The position numbers and the translations under genes are program-made. The notes beneath the pieces are model-generated. The model made no database searches. It worked only from the letters and a program-made list of their open reading frames with translations, and was not told the origin of the DNA. From Chloroflexota bacterium (GTDB lineage Bacteria > Chloroflexota > Limnocylindria > QHBO01): a DNA stretch of 64,000 nt. This document shows positions 9,252-18,451 of the stretch, piece by piece. The stretch is from positions 496,001 through 560,000 of the forward strand of contig JAILWI010000001.1 in assembly GCA_025699005.1 (NCBI GenBank), read 5' to 3'. How positions within the stretch are numbered: the first letter of the stretch is position 1; each line of letters begins with the position of its first letter.

Positions 9252-11791
9252 GTGGACCGTGGGACCGGAGGCCATCCGACCCGGACGACAGCTGGCCGAA
9301 CGAGGACTTGCGAGGGGACGCCTCGAGCTCGCCTGCGCGTGAAGGATGGCCCTCCGACGATCCGTGGAGCAGCGACGACAGTGCCTCGGGTTGGGGTGCA
9401 TGGCCTCCGCCTCCGCCGCCGGGCGAGGCGCTGCCCGACGACGCGGAGCTCCCGGTCGCCGATCCATGGGCGGAAACCTGGACCGACGACGAGGAGCCGG
9501 CGGGGGAGCCCGCGCCCGAGCGTCGTGAGCCGGAACCCTGGATCTCGCGCGAGCCTGCCCGCGCAGAGCCCTGGATGCCCTCGGAGGATCCGTGGTCGCT
9601 CGACGCCGCGGTGGATCTGCCCCCTTCGTCCGACTGGTCACCACCGGCGGACCGGGTTCCGACCGAGCCGCAAGCCCCGACGCTTTCCGAGCCCGAGCCG
9701 GAACCCGAGCCCGAGCCGGAACCCGAGCCCGAACCTGAGCCGACACCGGAGCCGCGGCCCGAACCCGAGGACGAGCCTGAGTGGCCCCTCGACGAGCCCG
9801 GCCTCGCCGATGTGGCCGAGCCGGTGCCGGACTTCGATATCGCGCGGCCTGCCCCCTCGCCATGGGCGCCGTTCCGTGAGCCGGAGCCGGCCGCGCCGGA
9901 GTCCGAGGAGCCCACGGCGGCCGCCGACCAGGCCGCGTGGCCAACGCCCGACGTAACGCGGCCGCCCATCTTCGAGCCCGACGACGCTCGTCCGTCGTGG
10001 GTCACGCGATCGCCGTTTGCTCCGTTCCTCGAGCCGGAGCCCGCGCGCGACCCCGAGCCGGAGCCGGAGCCCGAGCCGGAGCCGGCGCCCGACCCCGAGC
10101 CGGAGCCGGAGCCCGATCCCGAGCCGGAGCCCGAACCCGAGCCCGATCCCGAACCCGAGCCGGAGCCCGAACCCGAGCCCGAACCCGAACCGGAGCCGGA
10201 GCCCGAACCTGAGCCCGAGCCGGAGCCCGAGCCCGAACCCGAACCGGAGCCGGAGCCCGAACCCGAGCCCGAGCCGGAGCCGGAGCCCGAACCCGAGCCG
10301 GAGCCCGAACCTGAGCCGGAGCCCGAACCTGAGCCGGAGCCGGAACCTGAGCCCGAGCCTGAACCGGAACCTGAGCCCGAGCCTGAACCGGAACCGGAAC
10401 CTGAGCCCGAGCCGCAACCGGAACCCGAGCCGGGACCGGAGCCCGAGCCGCAACCGTCGCCAGAACCGGACTGGGGAGCGACGCCCTCGTGGCCGGAGAG
10501 CGGTGACTCGACCCAGGTACTGCCGTCGAGCTGGGTTCCGCCCGAGCCCACGCCCAGCGACGCGGGATCCGGGCTCAAGCCGATGGTCGGACGGATCAAG
10601 GTCTCTGTCGCCGATCCCGCCGCGCCGGCCGTGGACGAGGAAACGGAGGACGAGCCGACGACTGCCGAGCAGGCGGTGCCGTGGCTCATCGGCATCATCC
10701 TGCTCCTGGCCGGAATGGTGATCGTGCTGCTGGCACTCATCTTCGCGGGCGACGCATCGCTCGCGAGCGGCGGTGCGGTGCCTTCCGGCAGTGACGTCGC
10801 CATCGTGCCCAGTGCCAGCGCCTCGGAGGCGGCCCCGACGCCCACGCCGACGCCACGCGCGTCGGGTGGGGTGGCCTCGGCCACGCCGACGCCGACCCCG
10901 ACCCTTGCACCGGTGCCCGAGTACGGCGCGCTCGAGATGGTCTACCAGGGCCGCAGTGCTGCCCTGGCGCCGATCTACCTGCTCCGTCGCGACTTCACGA
11001 AGGAGGTCGATACCCAGGAGGTGATGGCGCAGGACCCGACACTCGACGTGCGTCGTTTCGCCTGGGCGCGGGACGGAACGATCGGCGCCGGCCTCCTCGC
11101 TGATGTCCTCGTCTCGATCGAGCCGGGCAAGGAAAAGCGGCGTCTCGCCGATGGCATCAACACGATCACCTTCGGGAACGACGCGTCGACGGTGTACGCG
11201 GCGCGCGTGACCCAGGACGGCGCGAACGACGTTGCCTCGGTGATGGCGATCGACTTCGCGAGCGGTGACACGACCGAGCTCGCGGCGATCAGCTACGCCC
11301 GCCCGAGCCTCGCAGACGAGGAGTCCCTGGCCGAGGCGCAGTTCACCGACGAGGGCGGGCCGATTCGTCTCTACTGGGTCGATCGCGCGACGCTGCGCTT
11401 CTGGGCGCTCGGCGCGGGGACCTGGCAGATCGATCCGTCGGACGGGACGGTGACGCCGCTGGAGGCCGACGATCGACCGACGCTGTGGTCACCCGACGCG
11501 GACCGCTACATCCGGACCTCGTTCGCCGATGGCTCGAGCACGATCAGGCTGTTGGACGAGGATGACGCGGAGCTGCTCTCGATCAGCGTCGAGGGACGTG
11601 TCAGCCACATCCGCTGGGCGCCGGACGGGGAGCGGGTCGTCTTCACCCTCGGCCGGTCGAACTCGGGCGGGGGAGTGCTCCAGGACCTCTTCCTGTGGGA
11701 TCTCAACGAGGACGCACCGATGCAGCTCACCGCGACCGGCGCCGCATTCGGCGCGGAGTGGCTGGGAACCCAGCCGCTCTGGAGGGACTGA
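9248..11791 (+). CDS. Single-pass membrane protein with giant Pro-Glu tract
   Basis: An 847-residue protein of unknown function. Residues 1-260 are acidic, Pro/Trp/Ser-rich and probably disordered. Residues ~262-405 are an almost pure Pro-Glu repeat; a shorter one lies at ~147-176. One transmembrane helix (about 477-500, [20 protein letters not shown]) follows, then a Thr-Pro linker and a C-terminal domain (about 555-847) with [10 protein letters not shown] and WSPDADRYI strands like TolB/WD40-type beta-propeller repeats. With no signal peptide, the natural topology is acidic tail inside and propeller outside. It overlaps eamA and the DUF971 gene, so translation is coupled. The composition resembles spacer segments of TonB-like or envelope-spanning proteins, but the charge is all negative. 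Confidence 0.8.
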   Translation: MSGPWDRRPSDPDDSWPNEDLRGDASSSPAREGWPSDDPWSSDDSASGWGAWPPPPPPGEALPDDAELPVADPWAETWTDDEEPAGEPAPERREPEPWISREPARAEPWMPSEDPWSLDAAVDLPPSSDWSPPADRVPTEPQAPTLSEPEPEPEPEPEPEPEPEPTPEPRPEPEDEPEWPLDEPGLADVAEPVPDFDIARPAPSPWAPFREPEPAAPESEEPTAAADQAAWPTPDVTRPPIFEPDDARPSWVTRSPFAPFLEPEPARDPEPEPEPEPEPAPDPEPEPEPDPEPEPEPEPDPEPEPEPEPEPEPEPEPEPEPEPEPEPEPEPEPEPEPEPEPEPEPEPEPEPEPEPEPEPEPEPEPEPEPEPEPEPEPEPEPEPEPEPEPQPEPEPGPEPEPQPSPEPDWGATPSWPESGDSTQVLPSSWVPPEPTPSDAGSGLKPMVGRIKVSVADPAAPAVDEETEDEPTTAEQAVPWLIGIILLLAGMVIVLLALIFAGDASLASGGAVPSGSDVAIVPSASASEAAPTPTPTPRASGGVASATPTPTPTLAPVPEYGALEMVYQGRSAALAPIYLLRRDFTKEVDTQEVMAQDPTLDVRRFAWARDGTIGAGLLADVLVSIEPGKEKRRLADGINTITFGNDASTVYAARVTQDGANDVASVMAIDFASGDTTELAAISYARPSLADEESLAEAQFTDEGGPIRLYWVDRATLRFWALGAGTWQIDPSDGTVTPLEADDRPTLWSPDADRYIRTSFADGSSTIRLLDEDDAELLSISVEGRVSHIRWAPDGERVVFTLGRSNSGGGVLQDLFLWDLNEDAPMQLTATGAAFGAEWLGTQPLWRD
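10033..10460 (+). repeat. Hexanucleotide-type tandem repeat coding Pro-Glu
   Basis: About 70 consecutive 6-nt units of the type GAR-CCN. The third positions vary between GAG/GAA and CCG/CCC/CCT, so the repeat is conserved as protein rather than being a fresh slippage product. It stays in frame throughout. Confidence 0.9.
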
Positions 11792-12126
11792 TGCCGGACA
11801 TCGTCAACCCCATCGGCGTCGAGCTCGACGAAACCGCGCGACGGATGCGGATCCGCTGGGACGACGGGCATCTCGGCGAGTGGGGATGGTTGGCGCTGCG
11901 ACGCGCCTGCCCATGCGCCCTGTGCGCTGGAGAGGGGAACCTCCCGGGCATCGTCACGCTCGAGACGCACTTCGACGAGCAGCAGACGACCTTGAACGAG
12001 ATCCGGTGGATCGGTCGCTACGCGCTGGCGCCGATCTGGGCCGACGGACACGACACCGGCCTGTTCACCTACAGCAAGCTGCGCGGTTCCTGCGAGTGTC
12101 CGGAGCATGCCGCCGCCGGCACCTGA
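11791..12126 (+). CDS. DUF971 / gamma-butyrobetaine-hydroxylase-like N-terminal domain protein
   Basis: A 111-residue stand-alone DUF971 protein. It shows the family pattern: an initial strand-rich part (VELDETARRMRIRWDDGH), a central Cys pair CPCALC, then GRYALAPIWADGHDTGLFTY and a terminal CECPEH with more Cys/His. Family members occur next to iron-sulfur or ParA-like genes and probably bind zinc or iron; the precise role is not established. GGAGGG lies just before ATG 11791, which overlaps the upstream TGA by one base. The patatin gene follows after 4 nt. Confidence 0.85.
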   Translation: MPDIVNPIGVELDETARRMRIRWDDGHLGEWGWLALRRACPCALCAGEGNLPGIVTLETHFDEQQTTLNEIRWIGRYALAPIWADGHDTGLFTYSKLRGSCECPEHAAAGT

Positions 12127-12130
12127 TCCG

Positions 12131-12991
12131 ATGCACCGTCCCTTCGGCGATGAATTCACGCTGGCGCTCGGGGGAGGCGGTGCCCGTGGCTGGGCCCATG
12201 TGGGCGTTGCCCGCGCCCTGCGCGAGCATCGGCTACGGCCGAGACGCATCGTCGGCACCAGCATGGGCGCCATCGTCGGCGCTACCCTTGCCGCCGGCCG
12301 AGCCCCGGAGGAGATCGAGGACGGTGCGCTGCGCGCGCCGTTCCATCGGCTCACCAGGCGTCGCGGCCGGTTCGCACTGTTCGATCCGCGGGGCATCCTC
12401 GAGCACCTGGCCGATGAGCTCGGCGACCCCCGAATCGAGGATCTGCCGACACCGCTCGGCATCACGGCCTACGACCTCGTGGCGGGGGCGCCCCGGCTCA
12501 TCACGCGGGGCCGCCTGGTCGATGCCCTCGAGAAGAGCATCGCCGTTCCGTTCTTCTTCCCGCCGCGGCCGGACGCCGAGGGGGTGTGGTGCGACGCGGG
12601 GCCGTGGGAGGGCGTCCCCGTGACGCTGGCGCGCCGATGGGCTCCCGACGCCCCGGTGATCGGCGTGTTGGCGGACATCCCGAAGCCGGCGTTCCTGGCG
12701 AGCCGCCCGGGCGCGGCCTTCCTGCGCGCGGCATCCCGTCGCCTTGGCGGAGCCGGCGCCGCCGGGGATCGTCTCACCGCTCGCCGCTATCTCGCGCTCC
12801 TCACATCGCGATGGGCCGATCCGGTCGTCCGCGAGCCGCCCGACCTCCTCGTCGTCCCGCGGCTTGGCCGGATGAACGCGCTCCAGTTCGGCCGCGTCGC
12901 CGAGGCGATCGCCATCGGGGAGCGCGATACGCTGGAGGCACTCGCTACCATCGGCGCACGGAGCACGAGGACCGCGAGCGATGCAGGCTGA
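12131..12991 (+). CDS. Patatin-like phospholipase (RssA/NTE type)
   Basis: Predicted serine lipid acyl-hydrolase of 286 residues. The oxyanion loop GGGGARGWAHVGV is near residue 14, the nucleophile elbow GTSMG is near residue 43, and the catalytic Asp lies in DAGPWEGVP around residue 157, so the Ser-Asp dyad is complete. No signal peptide or membrane helix is present, so it acts in the cytoplasm or at the inner leaflet. ATG 12131 is the first start after the DUF971 stop. The 3' end overlaps the next gene by 11 nt. Confidence 0.88.
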   Translation: MHRPFGDEFTLALGGGGARGWAHVGVARALREHRLRPRRIVGTSMGAIVGATLAAGRAPEEIEDGALRAPFHRLTRRRGRFALFDPRGILEHLADELGDPRIEDLPTPLGITAYDLVAGAPRLITRGRLVDALEKSIAVPFFFPPRPDAEGVWCDAGPWEGVPVTLARRWAPDAPVIGVLADIPKPAFLASRPGAAFLRAASRRLGGAGAAGDRLTARRYLALLTSRWADPVVREPPDLLVVPRLGRMNALQFGRVAEAIAIGERDTLEALATIGARSTRTASDAG

Positions 12992-13913
12992 CACCGGGGG
13001 CGTCCTGTTCGTCCACGCCCACCCCGACGACGAATCGATGGCGACCGGCGGCGTCATGGCGCGCCTCGTGGCGGAGGGCGTACGGGTCGACCTCGTGACG
13101 TGCACCGACGGGGCGGAGGGCGAGATCCATGATCCGACGCTCGACCCGGAGGAAGCACGACCGCGCCTCGTCGATATTCGCTCGGCGGAGCTCGACTGCT
13201 CGATCGCGGCGCTCGGCGGAGGCGCGATCCACCACCACAAGCTCGGGTATCGCGACTCCGGGATGATCGGCACGCCGGCGAACGAGCACCCCGACTGCTT
13301 CTGGCAGGCCGACCTCGAGGACGCAACGCGCCGCCTCGTGGAGATCGTGCGCGAGGCTCGGCCGGTGGCCATCGTCACGTACGACGAGAACGGGAACTAC
13401 GGTCACCCCGACCACATCAACGCGGCGAAGATCGCGCGCCAGGCCTACCAGGCGTCCCGCGGCGAGGACTGGGCCGTCTCCCGCTTCTACGAGATCGCGT
13501 TCGTGCGCGAGCGGTGGTTCGAGCTCATGGGCGCCATGAAGTCCCGCGGCATCGCCCTGCCGTGGGACCTCGATGACCGGGTCCCGACGCCGGGCGCCGA
13601 TGAGCTGAATCCGACGAACGCGGCGGCGCTGTCCCAGGTCGGGGACGCGATCGAGGCCGACGAGGGCGATGCGCTCGACTTCGGGCGCGCGGACGCGGAG
13701 GTGACGACCCGGATCGACGTGTCCGCCTACCTGGCACAGAAGCGCGGCAGCATGGACTGTCACAAGACCCAGCGCCAGGATCTCGGCTGGCTCCTCGACC
13801 TGCCGGAGGACCTCGCCGATGGCGCGATCGACACGGAGTCGTTCGTCCTCCGCTGGCTCGACGGCAGCGACGTTGACGCGACGCATCGCGAGACATCGCT
13901 CCTCGGCGACTGA
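12981..13913 (+). CDS. LmbE/PIG-L deacetylase family, Mca-like amidase
   Basis: Zinc-dependent N-acetylglucosaminyl deacetylase/amidase of 310 residues. Zinc ligands are in HAHPDDE (residues ~12-18) and in the GHPDH motif near residue 145. The length and the TYDENGNYGHPDH segment match mycothiol S-conjugate amidase (Mca) and MshB, which act on thiol-sugar substrates. No other thiol-biosynthesis gene is in the window, so the substrate is uncertain; it may be mycothiol-like or another glycoconjugate. It overlaps the patatin gene by 11 nt and is probably cotranscribed. Confidence 0.85.
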   Translation: MQADTGGVLFVHAHPDDESMATGGVMARLVAEGVRVDLVTCTDGAEGEIHDPTLDPEEARPRLVDIRSAELDCSIAALGGGAIHHHKLGYRDSGMIGTPANEHPDCFWQADLEDATRRLVEIVREARPVAIVTYDENGNYGHPDHINAAKIARQAYQASRGEDWAVSRFYEIAFVRERWFELMGAMKSRGIALPWDLDDRVPTPGADELNPTNAAALSQVGDAIEADEGDALDFGRADAEVTTRIDVSAYLAQKRGSMDCHKTQRQDLGWLLDLPEDLADGAIDTESFVLRWLDGSDVDATHRETSLLGD

Positions 13914-13917
13914 GCGC

Positions 13918-13923
13918 TACCAT
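13918..13923 (+). promoter_or_regulatory. -10 box TACCAT before O-methyltransferase
   Basis: TACCAT ends 9 nt before ATG 13933, just after the upstream stop codon; there is no Shine-Dalgarno. Confidence 0.35.
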
Positions 13924-13932
13924 CGCAGCCAC

Positions 13933-14583
13933 ATGGCGAACCGCACGCTCACCCTGACCGACGACCTCGTCGACTACGTCCAGCGGCTCGGCGTGCGCGA
14001 GCACCCGGCCCTCGCGGCGGTGCGCGAGGAGACCAGGGCGTTGCCGGAGCACGAGATGCAGATCGCGCCGGAGCAGGGCGCATTCATGGCGCTCCTCGTC
14101 CGGGCGATCGGCGCACGCAGCATCCTGGAGATCGGCACGTTCACCGGGTACAGCTCGACGGCCATGGCGCTCGCGCTGCCGCCGGATGGCACGATGCTGT
14201 GCTGCGACGTGAGCGACGAGTGGACCGCCATCGCCCGTCGCACGTGGGAGGCTGCCGGGGTGGCGCCCTTGATCGAGCTGCGCATCGCACCGGCCACCGA
14301 CACGCTCGCCACCCTGGGGGCCGATGGCTTCGACCTCGCCTTCATCGACGCCGACAAGCCGAGCTACGACGCGTACTACGAGGGCTGTGTTCGGGTCGTT
14401 CGACCCGGCGGGCTGATCCTCATCGACAACGTCCTCCAGGGCGGCCGCGTCGTCGACGCGGACTCCGAGAGCGAGAGCGTCCGGGCCATTCGCGCGCTGA
14501 ACGAGAAGATCGCCGTCGACGAGCGCGTCGACCATGTGCTGCTGCCGCTGGCCGACGGGCTGACGGTCGCGCGGGTGCGCTGA
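13933..14583 (+). CDS. Class I SAM O-methyltransferase (CCoAOMT-like)
   Basis: A 216-residue SAM-dependent O-methyltransferase of the caffeoyl-CoA/catechol type. Motif I is EIGTFTGYSSTAMALAL near residue 57. The metal-binding region is FIDADKPSYDAYY near residue 137, followed by GGLILIDNVLQGG, which supplies the second Asp-Asn pair for Mg2+. The substrate would be a vicinal hydroxyl on a small molecule. The MFS exporter starts 6 nt after the stop, so the two may be cotranscribed. Confidence 0.9.
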   Translation: MANRTLTLTDDLVDYVQRLGVREHPALAAVREETRALPEHEMQIAPEQGAFMALLVRAIGARSILEIGTFTGYSSTAMALALPPDGTMLCCDVSDEWTAIARRTWEAAGVAPLIELRIAPATDTLATLGADGFDLAFIDADKPSYDAYYEGCVRVVRPGGLILIDNVLQGGRVVDADSESESVRAIRALNEKIAVDERVDHVLLPLADGLTVARVR

Positions 14584-14589
14584 CCGCCC

Positions 14590-15903
14590 TTGTCGCTCGA
14601 GACGCCGACGCCGGGGGAGCCGTCCCGCGCCGAGATCGCCGCCACCGGCGCGCGCCGGCCGACGCTGTGGCGGCACCGCAACTTCCTGAAGCTGTGGTCG
14701 GCCCAGACGATCACCCAGTTCGGCGACGAGATCACCCAGCTCGCGCTGCCGCTCGTGGCGATCATCACGTTGCAGGCCACGCCGTTCCAGATCGGTCTGC
14801 TCGGGACGTTCCAGTTCCTGCCATTCATTCTGCTGACCATTCCGGCCGGCGTGTGGGTCGACCGGATGCGCCGCCGGCCGATCCTCATCGCGGCCGATCT
14901 CGGCCGGGCCGTGCTCCTCGTGTCGATCCCGGTCGCATTCGTCGGCGGCTGGCTCGGCATGCCGCAGCTCTATCTCGTGGCGTTCGCGGTCGGCTGTCTC
15001 GAGGTGTTCTTCGACGTCGCCTACCAGTCCTATCTGCCGGCGGTCGTGGAGCGTGACCAGCTCGTCGAGGGCAACGCGAAGCTCGAGCTGTCGAACTCCG
15101 CCTCGACGGTGATCGGGCCGGGCGTGGCGGGCTTCCTGGTGGAGCTCGTGCGGGCGCCGTTCGCGATCCTCTTCGACGCCCTCTCCTACGTGGGGTCGGC
15201 CGTGATGCTGCTCTTCATCCGCAGCCCGGAGCCGGCGCCCACACCCCACGATCCGGCCACCGGCCCGCGGCCCTCGATGCGCCAGGAGGCCTCGGAGGGC
15301 CTGCGCTACGTGCTCGGGCACCGCCATCTGCGGTACATCGCCGCGTGCACCGGCACGCTGAACCTGTTCGGCAACATCGGCGGCGTGATCATGGTGCTCT
15401 ACATCGTGCGCGAGCTCGGCATCAACCCCGGAACGCTCGGACTCGTCTTCGCAGTTGCCAACGTCGGCGTGCTGCTCGGGGCGCTGAGCGCCGAGCGCCT
15501 GGCGGGCTGGTTCGGCCTTGGGCCGACGATCGTGGTGAGCGCCGCGCTCTCGCCGTTCATGCTCGTCCTCGTGGCGCTTGCGCCGCGCGGCGCGGCGATC
15601 CCGTTCCTCGTGGCCGGCGGCATCATCGGCGCGGCAACCGCCGTGATCTACAACATCAACCAGGTCAGCCTTCGGCAGGCGATCACGCCGGAGCGCATGC
15701 TGGGTCGCATGAACGCCACGATGCGCTTCATCGTGTGGGGCACGATCCCGGTCGGGTCGATCCTCGGTGGCGTGCTCGGCGGGCTCATCGGCCTGCAGGC
15801 GACGATCTGGCTCGGCGCGATCGGCTCGTTCATCGGCTTCCTGCCGGTGCTGCTGTCGCCGGTGCGCAGCCTCCAGTCCATCCCGGACGCGGAGTCCTCG
15901 TGA
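14590..15903 (+). CDS. MFS exporter
   Basis: A 437-residue major facilitator with 10-12 hydrophobic helices, starting from a cytoplasmic tail and RNFLKLWSAQTITQFGDEIT in helix 1. The loop between helices 2 and 3 carries the MFS motif A-like VDRMRRRPIL. It resembles the EntS/MacB-like exporter branch that moves siderophores, macrolides or other small molecules. The TTG start at 14590 is the only sensible one before the first helix and is weakly supported, since no Shine-Dalgarno is seen. The 3' end overlaps the next gene by 4 nt. Confidence 0.88.
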   Translation: MSLETPTPGEPSRAEIAATGARRPTLWRHRNFLKLWSAQTITQFGDEITQLALPLVAIITLQATPFQIGLLGTFQFLPFILLTIPAGVWVDRMRRRPILIAADLGRAVLLVSIPVAFVGGWLGMPQLYLVAFAVGCLEVFFDVAYQSYLPAVVERDQLVEGNAKLELSNSASTVIGPGVAGFLVELVRAPFAILFDALSYVGSAVMLLFIRSPEPAPTPHDPATGPRPSMRQEASEGLRYVLGHRHLRYIAACTGTLNLFGNIGGVIMVLYIVRELGINPGTLGLVFAVANVGVLLGALSAERLAGWFGLGPTIVVSAALSPFMLVLVALAPRGAAIPFLVAGGIIGAATAVIYNINQVSLRQAITPERMLGRMNATMRFIVWGTIPVGSILGGVLGGLIGLQATIWLGAIGSFIGFLPVLLSPVRSLQSIPDAESS

Positions 15904-16781
15904 CGCTTTCGGCGCCGATCCGCTGCTCTGCCCTGGCCGATGAGCTCGGCGAGCCGATGATCGGCAGCGTGGAGCAGCGCGTGCGCTGGCTGCTCGTCGA
16001 GGACCACAGCGCCTGGGGCCGCGATGCCGTGAAGGCCGTCCTGGGCGCCGAGCTGGCCGCCGCGGCGAAGGCACGCCACGTGGGCCTGCTCCTCATTCGC
16101 CGACGCGAGGCTGACCCCGCCGCCGATGCGGTCCGGCGCGCCATCCTCGTCGACTCGGAGTCGGGGCGCCACGCGAGCCGGGTGCTCGGCAACCTCGATG
16201 ACCTGTCGGCCTCCGACCTCGACGCGCCCATCGAGCGCTTCGGCGAGGTGAGCACGGAGCCGATCTTCCTGGTCTGCACGAACGGCAAGCGAGATGCGTG
16301 CTGCGCGCTGCGTGGCCGGCCGCTGATGTCGGCACTGGCGAGCGCCCATCCGAACCGCACCTGGGAGTGCACGCATATCGGTGGGCATCGATTCGCCGGC
16401 AACCTCGTCTGCCTGCCCGCCGGCATCGTCTACGGGCGGGTGACCCCGGCGGATGGGACGCGCCTGGCCGATGCCTACCTCGACGGCCGGGTGGACGCCG
16501 ATCTGCTGCGCGGTCGCTCCCCGTGGCCGGCGCCCGCCCAGGTGGCAGAGCGCCTCGTTCGCTCGGGCTCGCGAATGGCGGGTCTCGCCGACCTGCGGCT
16601 CGTGTCGGTCGACGAGGGCGACGGGACGGCACGGGTCGTCCTGGAAGGGACCGACGGCGCGCAGCACGAGGTGGAGCTGCTGGCCGAGCGACGCTCACCG
16701 GAGCGAGCCGTCAGCTGTGCGGGCGACAAGCTCGAGGAGCCGATGCACTGGGTTCCCGCCGGATCCGCTGCGACAGGCTAG
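15900..16781 (+). CDS. Sucrase/ferredoxin-like (thioredoxin-fold 2Fe-2S) protein
   Basis: A 293-residue member of the sucrase/ferredoxin-like family. The diagnostic parts are CTNGKRDACC (about residue 124) and TWECTHIGGHRFAGN (about residue 155), whose Cys and His residues are the presumed iron-sulfur ligands in a thioredoxin-like fold. The family name is historical; relatives are thought to be redox proteins. GTG 15900 overlaps the MFS stop, suggesting translational coupling. The stop overlaps the convergent VOC gene stop in a shared CTAG. Confidence 0.85.
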   Translation: MTLSAPIRCSALADELGEPMIGSVEQRVRWLLVEDHSAWGRDAVKAVLGAELAAAAKARHVGLLLIRRREADPAADAVRRAILVDSESGRHASRVLGNLDDLSASDLDAPIERFGEVSTEPIFLVCTNGKRDACCALRGRPLMSALASAHPNRTWECTHIGGHRFAGNLVCLPAGIVYGRVTPADGTRLADAYLDGRVDADLLRGRSPWPAPAQVAERLVRSGSRMAGLADLRLVSVDEGDGTARVVLEGTDGAQHEVELLAERRSPERAVSCAGDKLEEPMHWVPAGSAATG

Positions 16782-17209
16782 CCCTCCGGGGCATCCAGCT
16801 CCTGGAACAGGGTGATCTGGAGCCCGGCCGGCGCCTCGAGGCGCGCGTTGAGGGATCGCCACGGCGTCTCGGTCGGCGGTGCGACGAGCTCGGCACCTCC
16901 CGCCACGAGGGTCGCGGTGGCGGCGGCGGCATCGGCGACCTCGAACGCGACGCGATACTTGCCGGCGACCTGGCGGCCGACCTCGACCTCGTCGATGTAC
17001 GTCTTCTGCGCCGGGTTGGCGAGCTCGAGCGTCGCGCGCCCGGCGTCGAGGATCGTGACGTGGGCGCCGTCACCCGCCTCGAAGGCACCTTCCTGGCGCA
17101 AGCCGAGCACATCGCGGAAGAAGCGCACCGCCTCCTCGTAGTCCGGAGCCTCGACCACGAGGCGCATCTGGATGGCGCCCCGCGCCGGCATCGGGTTCGG
17201 ATCAGTCAT
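16778..17209 (-). CDS. VOC-family (glyoxalase/bleomycin-resistance fold) protein
   Basis: A 143-residue single VOC module with two beta-alpha-beta-beta-beta halves: IQMRLVVEAPDYEEAVRFF at the start and LQITLFQELD at the end. The Glu and other potential metal ligands characteristic of the fold are present, but the substrate cannot be inferred. ATG 17209 is preferred to the track-long upstream start because the fold begins about 12 residues later. It converges on the ferredoxin-like gene and is divergent from the decarboxylase. Confidence 0.8.
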   Translation of the reverse strand: MTDPNPMPARGAIQMRLVVEAPDYEEAVRFFRDVLGLRQEGAFEAGDGAHVTILDAGRATLELANPAQKTYIDEVEVGRQVAGKYRVAFEVADAAAATATLVAGGAELVAPPTETPWRSLNARLEAPAGLQITLFQELDAPEG

Positions 17210-17253
17210 GTGGCCGATGGTTCCCCACCCGGGCCCGATGCGCAAGGGATCGC

Positions 17254-17259
17254 TAGGCT
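17254..17259 (+). promoter_or_regulatory. -10 box TAGGCT, leaderless start of lysA-like gene
   Basis: TAGGCT ends 6 nt before ATG 17266; there is no Shine-Dalgarno. Confidence 0.4.
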
Positions 17260-17265
17260 GCGCGG

Positions 17266-18417
17266 ATGGATGAATCGCGGCGCGCGACGCTGATCGAGGC
17301 GGCAGGCCGGTGGGGAACCCCGCTCTACGTCACCGACCTCGATGCCGCCGTGGCGAATGCGCAGGCGTGGCGGGATGCGCTGCCGGGGGCGCTCGTCGCG
17401 TACGCCGTCAAGGCGAATCCCGACCCGGCCCTGCTCCGTCGTCTCGCCGATGAGGGCTTCGGGTTCGAGGTCGTGGGCCCGGTCGAGCTCTCGCTGGCCC
17501 GACGTGCCGGGGCCACGTCGGACCGGATCGTCGTCAACGGGGTCGGGGCCGGTGACGCCCACCTCGCCGATGCGCTCGCGGGCGGGGCGCTCGTCAACGC
17601 GGAGTCGCTGAGCGCGCTCGACGCCCTCCTTCTGGCAGGGAAGGGGCGGATCGGCCTGCGCCTGAATCCGTCGATCGCCGCGGCGACGCACCCGCACCTG
17701 GCGACGGGCGCCGCGGCCTCGAAGTTCGGGATCGCGCTCGACGAGCTGCCGGAAGCGGTGCACCGGCTCGCCCGGGCCGGACGCGCTCCGGCGTCCCTCG
17801 GCGCCCACATCGGCTCGGACATCCACGACGCCGGCCCGTTCGGCGGGCTGGCCGAGCTGCTGGCAGGCCTGGCGGCGAAATCGGACGTGGCGCAGATCGA
17901 TCTCGGCGGCGGCTACGCGGGTCCGCTCGACGCCTGGGTGGATGCGGTGGCGCCGCACATCCCGGAGACGGAGCGCCTCGTGGTCGAGCCGGGACGCAGC
18001 ATCGTCGCCGATGCCGGGTGGCTCCTCACCCGTGTCGTCCGCGTCCAGGCCCGCGGCCACCTCATCGCCGATGCGGGCATGACCGAGCTCGTTCGGCCGA
18101 TGCTCTACGGCGCGACCCACCCGGTGGAGCTCCTGGAGCCGGGCGCCGGACTGCCCCGCGGCGAGGCATGGACCCTCTCGGGTCCGATCTGCGAGGCGGG
18201 GGACATCCTCGCCCGGAATCTCGATCTCGGTCCCACCGCCGGTGAGGGCGCGCTGCTGGCGATCGGGCAGGCGGGGGCGTACGGCGCCGCGATGGCGTCG
18301 AACTACAACGGACGGCTGCGTCCGGCGCAGGCGGTCATCGAGGGCGGCGAGGTTCGGCTCAGCCGCCGTCGCGAGACCCTGGAGGACCTGACGGCCCGGG
18401 ATCTGACGGAAGGCTAG
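17266..18417 (+). CDS. PLP-dependent diaminopimelate/ornithine-type decarboxylase
   Basis: Fold type III PLP enzyme of 383 residues, like diaminopimelate decarboxylase (last step of lysine synthesis) or related amino acid decarboxylases. The PLP lysine is K49 in YAVKANPDP. The phosphate-binding LGGGYAG, the EPGRSIVA strand, the GPICEAGD motif with catalytic Cys, and AYGAAMASNYNGR at the C-terminus are all present. It is somewhat shorter than typical LysA (~420). No other lysine genes are near, so lysA is likely but not certain, and the substrate may differ. Confidence 0.8.
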   Translation: MDESRRATLIEAAGRWGTPLYVTDLDAAVANAQAWRDALPGALVAYAVKANPDPALLRRLADEGFGFEVVGPVELSLARRAGATSDRIVVNGVGAGDAHLADALAGGALVNAESLSALDALLLAGKGRIGLRLNPSIAAATHPHLATGAAASKFGIALDELPEAVHRLARAGRAPASLGAHIGSDIHDAGPFGGLAELLAGLAAKSDVAQIDLGGGYAGPLDAWVDAVAPHIPETERLVVEPGRSIVADAGWLLTRVVRVQARGHLIADAGMTELVRPMLYGATHPVELLEPGAGLPRGEAWTLSGPICEAGDILARNLDLGPTAGEGALLAIGQAGAYGAAMASNYNGRLRPAQAVIEGGEVRLSRRRETLEDLTARDLTEG

Positions 18418-18451
18418 CCGCGCCCCCGCGGTTGAGGATGGCGCCTGTTCC

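Noticed and set aside
10033-10460. CRISPR array or non-coding satellite
   Set aside because: The 6-nt units have no spacers, stay in frame, and vary at third codon positions as expected for a protein repeat.
9082-10884. 600-codon minus-strand ORF rich in Gly-Ser repeats
   Set aside because: It is the reverse complement of the Pro-Glu codons (GAGCCC reads GGGCTC and so on) and of adjacent sequence; the plus-strand protein has a membrane helix and overlaps its operon neighbours properly.
12981-13913. Evidence for a full mycothiol pathway
   Set aside because: Only the Mca/MshB-like enzyme is present; no mshA, mshC or mshD in the window, so the thiol is not claimed.
13525-16074. 849-codon minus-strand ORF
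   Set aside because: It runs antisense to the deacetylase, methyltransferase and MFS genes, all of which have clear family motifs.
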